A stretch of DNA of 64,000 nucleotides from an uncultured Flavobacterium sp. (GCF_943913405.1 NZ_CALTYA010000006.1:1-64000); one strand, 5' to 3'; counted from the first letter of the stretch, positions 34,116-42,901 are shown. A program made the numbers and translations. Notes: generated from the letters alone by a model not told the origin.

Positions 34116-35261
34116 ATGAACCGTAGAACTATTTTAAAAACCCTTGGATTGGCCACCGCTGGAACTGCCCTTTTACCCTTAAATTCTTTAGCCAAGGCAT
34201 CGTCACTGAATTTTACAACTACTGAAAACCTGAAAAATGGTTTGGCAAGTCGCAGGAAACTTGGCAAATCATTGGAAGTTTCTGCAATCGGATTAGGCGT
34301 TCAAAATATGAGCCGAACCTACCAGATGACGATCCCCACACGAACTGAAATGCACAACATTATTCGAAAAGCTTTTGATAGCGGCGTTACGCTTTTTGAT
34401 GCCGCTGAAGCTTACGGACCTTTTGAAGTGGAGAAAATTTTGGGCGAAGGCGTTGCTTCTTTTCGAGACAAAATTGTTATTGAAACAAAATTCGGATGGA
34501 ATATCGACCAGCAAACCGGACAACGCTTGCCTGGCCTAAACAGCAAGCCCGAACATATCAAAATCGTTGTGGAAGGAATGTTAAAGCGACTTAAGACGGA
34601 TCGAATCGATTTATTGTTCCAGCATCGCGTGGATCCAGAAGTTCCGATTGAGGATGTTGTGGGAACCATTAAAGATTTGATGAAGGAAGGAAAAGTTTTG
34701 CATTACGGACTTTCAGAACCGGGCGTGCAAACTGTGAGAAGAGCGCACGCTATTCATCCAGTGACTGCAATCCAGAACGAATATTCTTTATTGTGGCGCG
34801 GTCCTGAGGAAAAAATTATTCCGCTTTGCGAAGAATTAGGAATCGGTTTTGTGCCTTGGAGTCCGCTTGGCGTGGGATTTTTGACTGGTGCGATTGATGC
34901 TGCGACAGGTTTTGCTCCAGGAGATATTCGTGCCAATGAAAGTCGATTCTCCAAAGAAAATATGCCGAATAATTTGGCTTTTGTAGCAATTCTTAAAAAT
35001 TGGGCAAAAAAGAAAAATGCAACACCCGGACAAATTTCACTTGCGTGGCTTTTACACCAAAAGCCTTGGATCGTACCGATTCCGGGAACGACTCAAATGG
35101 CACACATGTTAGAAAATAATGGAGCTTCCGCTGTTAAGTTTTCTGCGGATGAATTACAGCAATTCAATAAGGAAGTAAATGCTGTCAAAATTTTAGGCGA
35201 AAGATTGCCTGCTTTTGTACAGCAATTTTCAGATGTGGAAGCGCCTCTGAAAAAGAAATAA
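34116..35261 (+). CDS. Tat-exported aldo-keto reductase
   Basis: 381 residues. The N-terminus 'MNRRTILKTLGLATAGTALL' is a twin-arginine signal, so the folded cofactor-loaded enzyme is probably exported to the periplasm. The reductase core follows: 'FDAAEAYGPFEVEKILGEG', 'IVIETKFGW', 'LLFQHRVDPEVPIEDVVGTI' and 'PIPGTTQMAHMLENNGA'. It is about as long as the next gene's product plus a signal sequence and is related to it (both share 'QHRVDPxVPIEDV'), suggesting an old duplication with a change of compartment. Confidence 0.9.
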   Translation: MNRRTILKTLGLATAGTALLPLNSLAKASSLNFTTTENLKNGLASRRKLGKSLEVSAIGLGVQNMSRTYQMTIPTRTEMHNIIRKAFDSGVTLFDAAEAYGPFEVEKILGEGVASFRDKIVIETKFGWNIDQQTGQRLPGLNSKPEHIKIVVEGMLKRLKTDRIDLLFQHRVDPEVPIEDVVGTIKDLMKEGKVLHYGLSEPGVQTVRRAHAIHPVTAIQNEYSLLWRGPEEKIIPLCEELGIGFVPWSPLGVGFLTGAIDAATGFAPGDIRANESRFSKENMPNNLAFVAILKNWAKKKNATPGQISLAWLLHQKPWIVPIPGTTQMAHMLENNGASAVKFSADELQQFNKEVNAVKILGERLPAFVQQFSDVEAPLKKK

Positions 35262-35282
35262 TTACAATTTAAAAAGAACAAA

Positions 35283-36266
35283 ATGGAAAAGAGAATACTA
35301 GGAAAAAATGGCTTGGAAATATCAGCATTAGGCTTAGGATGTATGGGATTGAGCTTTGGATATGGAAAACCGACAGAAAAACAGGAAGCCATTCAATTAA
35401 TCAAAGCGGCCTACGAACAAGGAATTACATTTTTTGACACGGCGGAATGTTACGGACCTTTTGCCAATGAAGAATTATTGGGCGAAGCTTTAAAATCATT
35501 TAGAAAAGATATAGTCATTGCTACAAAATTCGGATTTCAGGATGGCGATTCCTCAAAAGGATTAGACAGCAGTCCAGTAAGAATCAGAAAAGTGGTTGAC
35601 GAGTCCTTGAAAAGATTGCAAACCGATTATATCGACCTGCTTTACCAGCACAGAGTGGACCCAAATGTCCCGATTGAAGATGTCGCAGGAACGGTCAAAG
35701 ATTTGATTCAAGAAGGAAAAGTAAAGCATTTTGGCCTATCAGAAGCTGGCGCGCAAACCATCAGAAAAGCAAACGCAGTACAGCCTGTGACGGCTTTGCA
35801 GAGTGAATATTCTTTATTTTACCGCGAGCCAGAAAAAGAAATCATCCCGACTTTAGAAGAATTGGGAATTGCTTTTGTGCCTTTCAGCCCTCTGGGAAAA
35901 GGATTTTTGACTGGAGCAATTACTGAAACGACCCAGTTCGAAAAAAATGATTTTAGAAATATCGTGCCAAGATTCTCTGAAGAAAACCGCAAGGCAAACC
36001 AGGCTTTGGTAGATTTATTGAAATCAATCGCTTCTCAAAAAAAGGCTACTCCGGCACAAATTGCATTGGCTTGGCTTTTGGCTCAAAAACCTTGGATTGC
36101 ACCAATTCCGGGAACTACTAAACAAAATCGTTTGAAAGAAAATATCGGCGGTGCTTCCGTACTATTGACTAACGATGATTTGGCTACAATTGAAACTGCC
36201 GCAGAAAAAATTAAAATTGTAGGTGAACGCTATCCGCAACATTTACAGAAAAACGTTGGGAAATAA
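35283..36266 (+). CDS. Aldo-keto reductase (AKR13-like), cytosolic
   Basis: 327 residues without signal sequence. Motifs: 'LGLGCMGLSFGYGKPTEKQE', 'FDTAECYGPFANEELLGEAL', 'IVIATKFGF', 'LLYQHRVDPNVPIEDVAGTV' and 'PIPGTTKQNRLKENIGGASV'. NADPH-dependent aldehyde/ketone reductase. One base separates its stop from the ATG of the next gene. It is the cytosolic relative of the Tat-exported AKR just upstream. Confidence 0.92.
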   Translation: MEKRILGKNGLEISALGLGCMGLSFGYGKPTEKQEAIQLIKAAYEQGITFFDTAECYGPFANEELLGEALKSFRKDIVIATKFGFQDGDSSKGLDSSPVRIRKVVDESLKRLQTDYIDLLYQHRVDPNVPIEDVAGTVKDLIQEGKVKHFGLSEAGAQTIRKANAVQPVTALQSEYSLFYREPEKEIIPTLEELGIAFVPFSPLGKGFLTGAITETTQFEKNDFRNIVPRFSEENRKANQALVDLLKSIASQKKATPAQIALAWLLAQKPWIAPIPGTTKQNRLKENIGGASVLLTNDDLATIETAAEKIKIVGERYPQHLQKNVGK

Positions 36267-36267
36267 G

Positions 36268-37314
36268 ATGAAAAAGATAAAAGCAACTTTAGTGGCAGTA
36301 TTTACGATAGTAAGTATGGTTACAACAGCACAAGAAAAACGAAAAAATCCATTCGGATTGGTTTATGGAGACGCCATCAAGGAAAATATAAAAGGCAAAG
36401 TGAACATCAATTCTGTCACCTATAAATTAAACGGAATTGATATCGCCGCAAACGTCTATACTCCTGCAAATTATGACGCCTCGAAAAAATATCCAGCGGT
36501 TGTGGTCGCACATCCAAATGGCGGTATAAAAGAACAGACTGCGGGATTGTATGCGCAACGCTTGGCAGAAAATGGATACATTACCATAGCCGCCGATGCA
36601 GCATTTCAAGGAGCAAGTGGCGGCGAATCGCGCCACACAGACAAACCTTTTTATCGAGTGGAAGACATCCACGGCATGGCAGATTTTATTGCCAAATATC
36701 CCGGAGTTGACGCCAATCGTTTGGGCGCTTTAGGAATTTGCGGTGGTGGCGGTTATACGTTGAAAGCATCACAATCTGACAAAAGATTTAAGGCTGTCGC
36801 AACGTTGAGCATGTTCAATTCAGGCGAAGTAAGACGAAACGGTTTTCAGAATACTGCTTTGGCTACAATCCAAGATCGTTTGAAACAAGCTACTGACGCG
36901 CGCGCTCAAGAAACTTCTGGCGGAAAAACAATTTATGCAGGTGTCGCAAGCATCACCGATGAAGAAATTGAAAAAACACCAACTGACTTGTATCGTGAAG
37001 GTTATGTTTATTATTACAGAACGCACGCACATCCAAATTCAACATTTTTATACACTATGAGCAGCATGCTTGACCTGATGACTTGGGATGCCACAAGTAA
37101 TATTGATTTGATCAACCAGCCGTTACTGATGATGGTCGGAAGCAAAGCCGATACAAAATACATGACAGACGAAGCTTTCCCAAAGTCAGTAAATGCAAAA
37201 ACAAAAGAGCTTTTTGTCATTGACGGAGCTACGCACATCCAAACGTATTGGAAGCCAGAATATGTAAGCCAAGCGGTAACTAAATTGGTGGATTTCTTCG
37301 GAAAAAATATTTAA
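36268..37314 (+). CDS. Secreted alpha/beta hydrolase, dienelactone-hydrolase-like
   Basis: 348 residues, start at ATG 36268, where a signal peptide begins ('MKKIKATLVAVFTIV…TTAQ'); the longer frame overlaps the previous gene. The nucleophile elbow is 'LGICGGGGYTLK', with Cys158 in the G-x-C-x-G-G form of dienelactone hydrolases. Other blocks: 'AAVVVAHPNGGIKEQ'-like first strand region and 'DGATHIQTYWKPEYV' with the catalytic His. A periplasmic ester or lactone hydrolase is likely. It is tightly packed in the AKR cluster. Confidence 0.82.
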   Translation: MKKIKATLVAVFTIVSMVTTAQEKRKNPFGLVYGDAIKENIKGKVNINSVTYKLNGIDIAANVYTPANYDASKKYPAVVVAHPNGGIKEQTAGLYAQRLAENGYITIAADAAFQGASGGESRHTDKPFYRVEDIHGMADFIAKYPGVDANRLGALGICGGGGYTLKASQSDKRFKAVATLSMFNSGEVRRNGFQNTALATIQDRLKQATDARAQETSGGKTIYAGVASITDEEIEKTPTDLYREGYVYYYRTHAHPNSTFLYTMSSMLDLMTWDATSNIDLINQPLLMMVGSKADTKYMTDEAFPKSVNAKTKELFVIDGATHIQTYWKPEYVSQAVTKLVDFFGKNI

Positions 37315-37332
37315 ATGCAATACTGAAAACTT

Positions 37333-37773
37333 ATGAAACTACTACAAAAAATAGCTTTCCTAGTGATTATGAGTACTCAATTATCGTTTGCACAAAGTTC
37401 GGAAAGTAAAAAAATTATGCAGCTTTCAAAAGACAAATGGCAATGGATGTCTGATAAAAATGTGGAAATGCTTGCTGATTTATTTGATGAAAAATCGGTG
37501 TTTGTTCACATGGGCGGTTCTTGGGGCAAACAGCAAGAGATTGATGTGATTAAAAGCGGTGGCATTTGGTATAAAAAAGCAGATATCCACGATGTTTCTG
37601 TAAACGTAATTGACAATACTGCGGTGCTTTTGAACAAGATTGACCTGCTTGCCGTGGTCGGTGGAAATGAAGTGACAAATCCGTTTATTGTGACCGAAGT
37701 TTATGTTAAAAAGAACGGAAACTGGAAACTTTGCTCGTTATCATTCACTAAATTGCTTACATCCGGCAACTAA
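37333..37773 (+). CDS. Exported SnoaL/DUF4440-like NTF2-fold protein
   Basis: 146 residues with a signal peptide ending 'LSFAQ' and one small cone-shaped NTF2-like domain ('DKWQWMSDKNVEMLADLFDE' … 'VTEVYVKKNGNWKLCSLSFTKL'). Such proteins are cyclases, isomerases or binding proteins; no catalytic residues can be assigned. It lies between two hydrolase genes in the cluster and is 18 bp from the preceding stop. Confidence 0.8.
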   Translation: MKLLQKIAFLVIMSTQLSFAQSSESKKIMQLSKDKWQWMSDKNVEMLADLFDEKSVFVHMGGSWGKQQEIDVIKSGGIWYKKADIHDVSVNVIDNTAVLLNKIDLLAVVGGNEVTNPFIVTEVYVKKNGNWKLCSLSFTKLLTSGN

Positions 37774-37790
37774 ATCAAAAATAAAAATAA

Positions 37791-38879
37791 ATGAAAATCC
37801 ACAAAAATAGTATAACCAAATGGAGCGCGGCTTTTTTAATCTTGCTTTCAGTTTCAGCAATGGAAGCTCAGAAAAACACGTTAAAAAAACCTTTATTAAT
37901 TGAAGAACAGGGAAGTTTTGCCGTTGGAGGAACGATAATTACCAATCCCGGAACTTTTAATCCTCTTAAGCCAACTCCAGACGGACAGACATTTCGTGGC
38001 GATCACGCTTATGTGTTTTACCAAATTCCTGCAAAGGCAAAAAAACTGCCGCTGGTGATGTGGCACGGCATCGGGCAATTTTCTAAAACTTGGGAAACCA
38101 CTCCAGACGGACGCGAAGGCTACCAGAATATTTTCTTGAGAAGAAATTTTCCAGTCTATATTTTAGATCAGCCAAGACGTGGAAATGCGGGAAGAAGCAC
38201 AGTTACCTCAACTATCGAACCGGTTCCTGACGAACAGCAATGGTTCAATGTCTTCCGCGTGGGAGTTTGGCCTAAGTATTTTGACAATGTGCAATTTGCA
38301 AGAGATTCTGCTACGCTTAACCAGTATTTCCGCTCGATGACTCCAAATATTGGAACAATTGATATAAATGTTACTACAAATGCGACGTCAGCTTTGTTCG
38401 ATAAAATCGGGCCAGCAATTCTCGTAACACATTCGCATTCAGGAGGAATGGGTTGGATTACTGCTGTCAAAAATCAAAATGTAAAAGCAATAGTTTCTTA
38501 TGAACCCGGAAGCGGTTTTATTTTTCCAGCCGGAGAAGTTCCCCAGCCGATTGCCAGTTCAGCGGGCGCTTTGGAGGCTTCTTCCGTACCGATGGAAGAT
38601 TTTATGAAACTGACCAAAATTCCGATTATCATTTATTACGGCGATAATATTCCAGAAAAACCTTCTGATAATTCTGGTGCCGATGGCTGGAGAGCGCGCC
38701 TTCAGATGGCAAGACTTTGGAGAGATGCCGTAAACAAACACGGTGGCGATGTTACTGTCGTGCATCTTCCAGAAGCCGGTTTGAAAGGAAATACGCATTT
38801 CCCGTTTTCAGATTTGAACAATATTGAAGTTGCCGATTTGATGAGCAAATGGCTTAAAGACAAAAAATTAGACCAATAG
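37791..38879 (+). CDS. Secreted alpha/beta hydrolase
   Basis: 362 residues with signal peptide ('SVSAMEAQ'). Alpha/beta-hydrolase landmarks: oxyanion strand 'LPLVMWHGIGQFSKTWE', nucleophile elbow 'LVTHSHSGGMGW' (Ser in H-S-H-S-G-G), acid strand 'IPIIIYYGDNIPE' and a late His in 'LKGNTHFPFSDLNN'. The family occurs beside AKRs and flavodoxin in similar clusters. The substrate is unknown. Spacing to neighbours is short (17 bp and 5 bp). Confidence 0.82.
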   Translation: MKIHKNSITKWSAAFLILLSVSAMEAQKNTLKKPLLIEEQGSFAVGGTIITNPGTFNPLKPTPDGQTFRGDHAYVFYQIPAKAKKLPLVMWHGIGQFSKTWETTPDGREGYQNIFLRRNFPVYILDQPRRGNAGRSTVTSTIEPVPDEQQWFNVFRVGVWPKYFDNVQFARDSATLNQYFRSMTPNIGTIDINVTTNATSALFDKIGPAILVTHSHSGGMGWITAVKNQNVKAIVSYEPGSGFIFPAGEVPQPIASSAGALEASSVPMEDFMKLTKIPIIIYYGDNIPEKPSDNSGADGWRARLQMARLWRDAVNKHGGDVTVVHLPEAGLKGNTHFPFSDLNNIEVADLMSKWLKDKKLDQ

Positions 38880-38884
38880 AAATT

Positions 38885-39484
38885 ATGAAAAAGATAATGA
38901 TCCTGCTGTTTTCAGTATTCTGTATTTCTTCCTGTTCAAAAGCGCAGGAAACCGCAGCTATGAAAGATAAAAATGTACTGATTGTCTATCTGTCAAGAAC
39001 AAAAAACACAAAAACCGTTGCCGAAATCATCCATCAGAGAATTGGCGGAAAATTAGTCGAATTGGAACTAAAAAATCCTTATCCTGAAAACTATCAGGAA
39101 ATCGTGGCGCAAGTTTCTAAAGAAAATGAAACCGGTTTTCTGCCTCCGCTGAAGACAAAAATCGAAAATATAGAAAAATACGATGCAATATTTATCGGAT
39201 TTCCTACTTGGGGAATGCAATTGCCTCCGCCGATGAAAAGCTTTTTAAAAGAATATGATCTAAAAGGGAAAACCATTATTCCTTTCAATACCAACGCGGG
39301 TTACGGCATCGGAAGCAGTTTTGAAACCGTAAAAGAATTAGCTCCTGAAAGCAAAATCCTAGAAGGTTTTTCAATCAAAGGCGGCAAAGAAAAGGACGGA
39401 ATCTTATTTGTAATGGAAGGCGATAAAAAAGTCAAAGCCGAAAAAGAAATTCAAAAATGGCTCAAGAAAATTGGGATTTTATAA
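38885..39484 (+). CDS. Exported flavodoxin-like lipoprotein
   Basis: 199 residues. The signal peptide ends in 'ISSCSKAQ', a probable lipobox with Cys17, which is unusual for a flavodoxin. The FMN-binding start 'VLIVYLSRTKNTKTVAEII', the 'FIGFPTWGMQLPPPMKSFL' loop and 'IIPFNTNAGYGIGSSFETVK' are intact. An envelope-anchored flavodoxin implies electron transfer or quinone chemistry in the periplasm together with the exported AKR. It is 5 bp after the hydrolase. Confidence 0.85.
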   Translation: MKKIMILLFSVFCISSCSKAQETAAMKDKNVLIVYLSRTKNTKTVAEIIHQRIGGKLVELELKNPYPENYQEIVAQVSKENETGFLPPLKTKIENIEKYDAIFIGFPTWGMQLPPPMKSFLKEYDLKGKTIIPFNTNAGYGIGSSFETVKELAPESKILEGFSIKGGKEKDGILFVMEGDKKVKAEKEIQKWLKKIGIL

Positions 39485-39497
39485 CCTAAAAAAAACT

Positions 39498-40241
39498 ATG
39501 AGGACTACTTACAAACAAAAAAATATTGGATTATTAGTAATGCTATGTTTCACTTTATTTTCTAATTTAATCAAAGCACAAAATATGAAAACACTAGAAA
39601 ACGGCCTCAATCCAAACCAGAAAAGCATCATTTATATCGCATCACTTACTGCAAAAGGTGATTTAGAAAATCTAAAAATGCAATTAAATTTAGGACTCGA
39701 CAATGGCTTAACCATCAATGAGATCAAGGAAATTCTAGTTCATACGTATGCTTATTGCGGTTTTCCCCGAAGCATTCGTGGCCTGCAGACTTTTATGGAA
39801 GTTTTGAAGGAACGAAAAGCAAAAGGAATTGCTGACAAAGAGGGAAAACAGGCTTCGGAAATTAAAAATGATGAAACGAAATATGAAAGAGGCAAAAAAA
39901 TTCTGGAAGAACTCACCAAAACACCCCAACCGGAAGCACTTTCGGGATATTCTGCCTTTGCTCCTGCTATCGATACTTTTCTAAAAGAACATTTATTTGC
40001 TGATATTTTTGAAAGAGATGTCCTGACTTTTGCCCAAAGAGAATTGGTAACCATTTCAGTAATTGCAGCCATCGGCGACGCAGAGCCAATGCTGAAAAGC
40101 CATTTGGGAATTTCCCTAAATGTAGGAATTACACCAAATCAACTGCAAGATTTTGTATCCATAATCAAGATTTCTTCGGGAGAAAAAAATGCAAAATCGG
40201 CCCAGGAAGTTTTGGATGAAGTCTTGAAATCTCAAAAGTAA
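39498..40241 (+). CDS. Exported carboxymuconolactone decarboxylase-family protein
   Basis: 247 residues from ATG 39498 (signal peptide '…SNLIKAQ'). Two CMD/AhpD-like domains are visible: the first with 'IIYIASLTAKGDLENLKMQL' and 'ILVHTYAYCGFPRSIRG', the second with 'TFAQRELVTISVIAAIGDAE'. The peroxidase C-x-x-C pair of AhpD is absent (a single Cys in the first domain), so decarboxylase or other activity is possible. Usually found with cupin and AKR genes in flavobacteria. Confidence 0.85.
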   Translation: MRTTYKQKNIGLLVMLCFTLFSNLIKAQNMKTLENGLNPNQKSIIYIASLTAKGDLENLKMQLNLGLDNGLTINEIKEILVHTYAYCGFPRSIRGLQTFMEVLKERKAKGIADKEGKQASEIKNDETKYERGKKILEELTKTPQPEALSGYSAFAPAIDTFLKEHLFADIFERDVLTFAQRELVTISVIAAIGDAEPMLKSHLGISLNVGITPNQLQDFVSIIKISSGEKNAKSAQEVLDEVLKSQK

Positions 40242-40257
40242 TTTTAAAAAAACAGTT

Positions 40258-40725
40258 ATGAAATTTAGATCGAAATATAGCTTGCCCATCTTTTTACTTG
40301 CAATTTTTGCTTGCAATGACAAGAACGATGCATCAAATGACAAAGCCTTAATTTTTCCAAAAGGAGAAAAAATAACCAACGATAATTTTACCGGAACCGC
40401 TTATTTGCAGATGCTGGTGAAAAATGACAGCGTAAATCCAACAGCGGTTGGAAACGTGACTTTTGAACCCGGAGCCCGAACAAAATGGCATTCGCATCCT
40501 GGCGGACAGATAATTTTGGCAACCGACGGAATCGGATTTTACCAAGAAAATGGACAGCCAAAAAAAATTATTCACAAAGGAGACGCTGTAAAATGTCCGC
40601 CAAATATTGAGCATTGGCACGGCGCCAGCGCTGATAGCCATTTTCTTCAACTGGCAATTACCAATAACGACAAAGGAAATGTTGTGTGGCTGAAACCAGT
40701 CACTGATGAAGAATATAATAATTAA
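40258..40725 (+). CDS. Cupin-domain lipoprotein
   Basis: 155 residues, lipobox Cys19 ('AIFACND'). One cupin barrel: first metal motif 'TKWHSHPGGQIILATDGIG', second 'GDAVKCPPNIEHWHGAS', giving three His for a metal. It often accompanies carboxymuconolactone decarboxylase and AKR genes. Last gene of the plus-strand cluster. The 595-bp gap after it contains relict ssrA ends and a terminator. Confidence 0.88.
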   Translation: MKFRSKYSLPIFLLAIFACNDKNDASNDKALIFPKGEKITNDNFTGTAYLQMLVKNDSVNPTAVGNVTFEPGARTKWHSHPGGQIILATDGIGFYQENGQPKKIIHKGDAVKCPPNIEHWHGASADSHFLQLAITNNDKGNVVWLKPVTDEEYNN

Positions 40726-41002
40726 ATTAGATACTTTACTAGAACACCAAACTGAAGTAGTTTCTTGTAGATAGGATAATCTAATTTAAAACACTGAGTT
40801 GCTATTTTTATAACATGATTGTGAAAGCAAAAGGTTCATAAAGATTAAGTAGCATTTTAACGCTGATATGCCAAAATTGGACAAATATGCTGGTTAAGGT
40901 CAAATCCATTCATTTTTAAACCGATAGATTAAAACTTTGGAAGTTAAAGACATCAGCAACAATTATAAATTAAATTTTCTACTGTAAGTTTTTCCTTTAG
41001 CA

Positions 41003-41027
41003 GTGTTCGACTAAAGTCCCTATCACT
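41003..41027 (+). repeat. Degenerate ssrA-end-like string
   Basis: Begins 'gtgttcgactaaagt' and ends 'tatcact'. It matches 20 of 25 positions, ungapped, to the copy at 41223 and shares 'gttcgact' with the intact T-arm of ssrA. Possibly an older displaced tmRNA end; weaker than the other copies. Confidence 0.35.
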
Positions 41028-41222
41028 TTTTCTATGTAACATTTATTATAATATTTTAAATTGTTAGAATATAGAAATTTTAAAATTTAGCTCCATTTGT
41101 TTGTTAGCTTTATCTAATTGCAAATCACTTCTTAAACATCACAAACAAAACATAAACAACTAAATAACAACAATTTATAATTTAATTTTTAGGTTTTCAA
41201 AAAAAGTTAAGATAGGAATCAG

Positions 41223-41254
41223 GTGTTCGATTAAACTACCATTCACTCCACAAA
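41223..41254 (+). repeat. Displaced ssrA 3' end (internal att-like copy)
   Basis: 'gtgttcgattaaac' then 'taccattcactccacaaa' (in all 32 nt) matches the copy at 48537 at 30 positions of 32. It shares TTCGA and 'actccacaaa' with the ssrA end. It lies directly before the terminator at 41252 and marks a probable boundary between two island segments. Confidence 0.6.
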
Positions 41255-41285
41255 AAAGGGATGATTAAAAAATCATCCCTTTTTT
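41252..41285. terminator. Strong bidirectional terminator
   Basis: Perfect 15-bp stem 'aaaaaagggatgatt' (41252-41266 with 41271-41285) and 'aaaa' loop. It lies at the 3' side of the minus-strand quinone-reductase gene and faces the AKR cluster from the other side. Confidence 0.9.
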
Positions 41286-41320
41286 ATATAAATAAAAACA
41301 TCCTACTTCTATCTTTTCTG

Positions 41321-41881
41321 TTATAAAATGGTTGTCAAATACCCTTTTCTCATTTCGTCTGTACCTTCTTTAACATCTGCAAAAATGACTGTCTGTGTTT
41401 TTAAGCCACAGAATTCAAAAATACCTTCCTGAATAATTCGCAATTGTGCTTTGTTCATTCCAGTTGGCTCATAAACTGCCGCCGGTGTGTTTGTACTGAT
41501 ATATACCTGTGCTGTTTTGCCTGCCAGCAAGCCCACGGGGCCGTTTTCTGTAAAATTGAACGCATAGCCATGCAGGAATACTCTATCTATAAAACCTTTC
41601 AAGATAGCCGGCATCTGTGCCCACCACATAGGGTAAACAATGGTTAAATGGTCGGCCCATGTAATCAATTCTTGATATTTTTTAGTATCTTCAGGAATAT
41701 TGCCGCCCATGAGCAGATACTCAACATCGGGCATATCTAGAATAGGGTTAAATTTTTCTCCATACAAATCAATAATTTTGACTTCTTCGCCTCTGGCAAT
41801 CGCTTTTTTTTCTACTTCATCTACAATTGCTTTTGTAAAGCTAGCTGGATTCAAATGTGTGTAAATAATAAGATTTTTCAT
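41321..41881 (-). CDS. NAD(P)H:quinone oxidoreductase, flavodoxin-like fold (MdaB/KefF type)
   Basis: 186 residues. The start 'MKNLIIYTHLNPASFTKAIV' is the phosphate-binding region for FMN/FAD, and 'WADHLTIVYPMWWAQMPAIL' followed by 'FIDRVFLHGYAF' is characteristic of the DT-diaphorase-like family. Reduces quinones by two electrons in the cytosol. It is on the same strand as the SDR gene but separated by a degenerate gene fragment, and ends next to the terminator at 41252. Confidence 0.9.
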   Translation of the reverse strand: MKNLIIYTHLNPASFTKAIVDEVEKKAIARGEEVKIIDLYGEKFNPILDMPDVEYLLMGGNIPEDTKKYQELITWADHLTIVYPMWWAQMPAILKGFIDRVFLHGYAFNFTENGPVGLLAGKTAQVYISTNTPAAVYEPTGMNKAQLRIIQEGIFEFCGLKTQTVIFADVKEGTDEMRKGYLTTIL

Positions 41882-41925
41882 TTTTTTAATTGTTAAATCA
41901 ATTTATTCTTAAAAATTGGTAATAC

Positions 41926-42060
41926 TCAATTAGAAACAGGTATCCTTTTCCCAATATGCATCCAGATAATATTTTCGAGTTCGGTTTTATGCTGTTCTTT
42001 TAAAATTTGTTCTGGATAAAATATGGGTTCATCGCTAAGGTCAAAAGTGCCATAGTGCAT
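41926..42060 (-). pseudogene. C-terminal remnant of an MBL-fold metallo-hydrolase
   Basis: The frame encodes 44 residues beginning 'MHYGTFDLSDEPIFYPEQIL' and ending with a stop. 'HYGTFDLSDEP' is the recognisable end of NAPE-PLD/UlaG-like metallo-beta-lactamase-fold hydrolases. The rest of the domain is absent and an in-frame TAG precedes the ATG, so this is a truncated relic. It sits between two oxidoreductase genes. Confidence 0.65.
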
Positions 42061-42095
42061 ATCCTATGTAATCATTGTTTTTATCCCAATTCCAT

Positions 42096-42896
42096 TTATG
42101 CATTATTCAATTGTTTCAAAACGGTCTTTTCTAACATGCCATAAGCAAAGAGTTGTAAAGTAACTAACACAGACAAACCTTTGCCTACCAGATTTCTAAA
42201 TTTAGGTTTATCTGTTTCAACTACTTTTAGCACTTTGTCAGCAACCAGTTTAGCATCTTCACCTTGTTGTACAATAAAATCTGCGTATCTTTCCGTTTTT
42301 ACTCTTAAAGAATTGTAATCTTCAATTTTGTTTGTGGAAGTAGATGCATTTTCCATAATATTTGTTTTGAAAGAACCCGGTTCAATCATAGCCACACTAA
42401 TATTAAACTCGGTTAATTCATAACGCAGGGATTTGTAATAGCCCTCCAAAGCATGTTTGGATGCCGCATAATATGAGGTACTTGGAAATGCCACAAGCCC
42501 AACGATAGAACCAACGGTAATGATTTTGCCCGATTTTTGTTTTCTAAAATGAGGCAAAATGGCATTGGTAACTTTTATAGTTCCCCAAAAATTAGTTTCA
42601 AATTGCTTTCTGCCTAACTCAATCGGAATCTCTTCAGCAAGACCATTTACTAAAAATCCAGCATTATTGATCAGAATATCCAGCTGATCTATTTCATTAA
42701 AAATTCTTTCTGGTAAAGTGTTTATTGATTGGTCTGAATCAAGGTCTAATCCGATTACTTTGAATGGTACTTTTGACTGAATTTTTTTGGGATTTCGGCT
42801 TGTGCCAATGACATTGTACCCGTTACGGTGAAGCTCGTTTGCGATAAGCAAACCAAAGCCCGAAGATGCTCCTGTTATTAAAATATTCTTGCTCAT
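42096..42896 (-). CDS. Short-chain dehydrogenase/reductase
   Basis: 266 residues from the ATG at 42896; the longer frame would cross the promoter region. Cofactor motif 'ILITGASSGFGLLIA', Asn in 'LDILINNAGFLVNGLAEEIP', catalytic 'YYAASKHALEGYYKSL' (Y-x-x-x-K). NAD(P)-dependent reductase or oxidase of unknown substrate. It is divergent from a HxlR regulator with overlapping promoters and a palindrome between them, so HxlR is the likely repressor. Confidence 0.92.
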   Translation of the reverse strand: MSKNILITGASSGFGLLIANELHRNGYNVIGTSRNPKKIQSKVPFKVIGLDLDSDQSINTLPERIFNEIDQLDILINNAGFLVNGLAEEIPIELGRKQFETNFWGTIKVTNAILPHFRKQKSGKIITVGSIVGLVAFPSTSYYAASKHALEGYYKSLRYELTEFNISVAMIEPGSFKTNIMENASTSTNKIEDYNSLRVKTERYADFIVQQGEDAKLVADKVLKVVETDKPKFRNLVGKGLSVLVTLQLFAYGMLEKTVLKQLNNA

Positions 42897-42901
42897 TTTA
42901 T

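Larger units (their letters stand above)
40726..41320. other. Gene-free junction region
   Basis: No gene with a convincing start or coding pattern was seen in these 595 bp. They contain a degenerate ssrA-end-like string at 41003-41027, a clearer one at 41223-41254, and the bidirectional terminator at 41252-41285. The rest is A+T-rich and looks like decayed island junction DNA. Confidence 0.6.

Noticed and set aside
33249..36266. Three AKR genes as a recent tandem triplication
   Set aside because: The first is a different AKR type and the other two differ in compartment and many residues; only the second and third look related by an old duplication.
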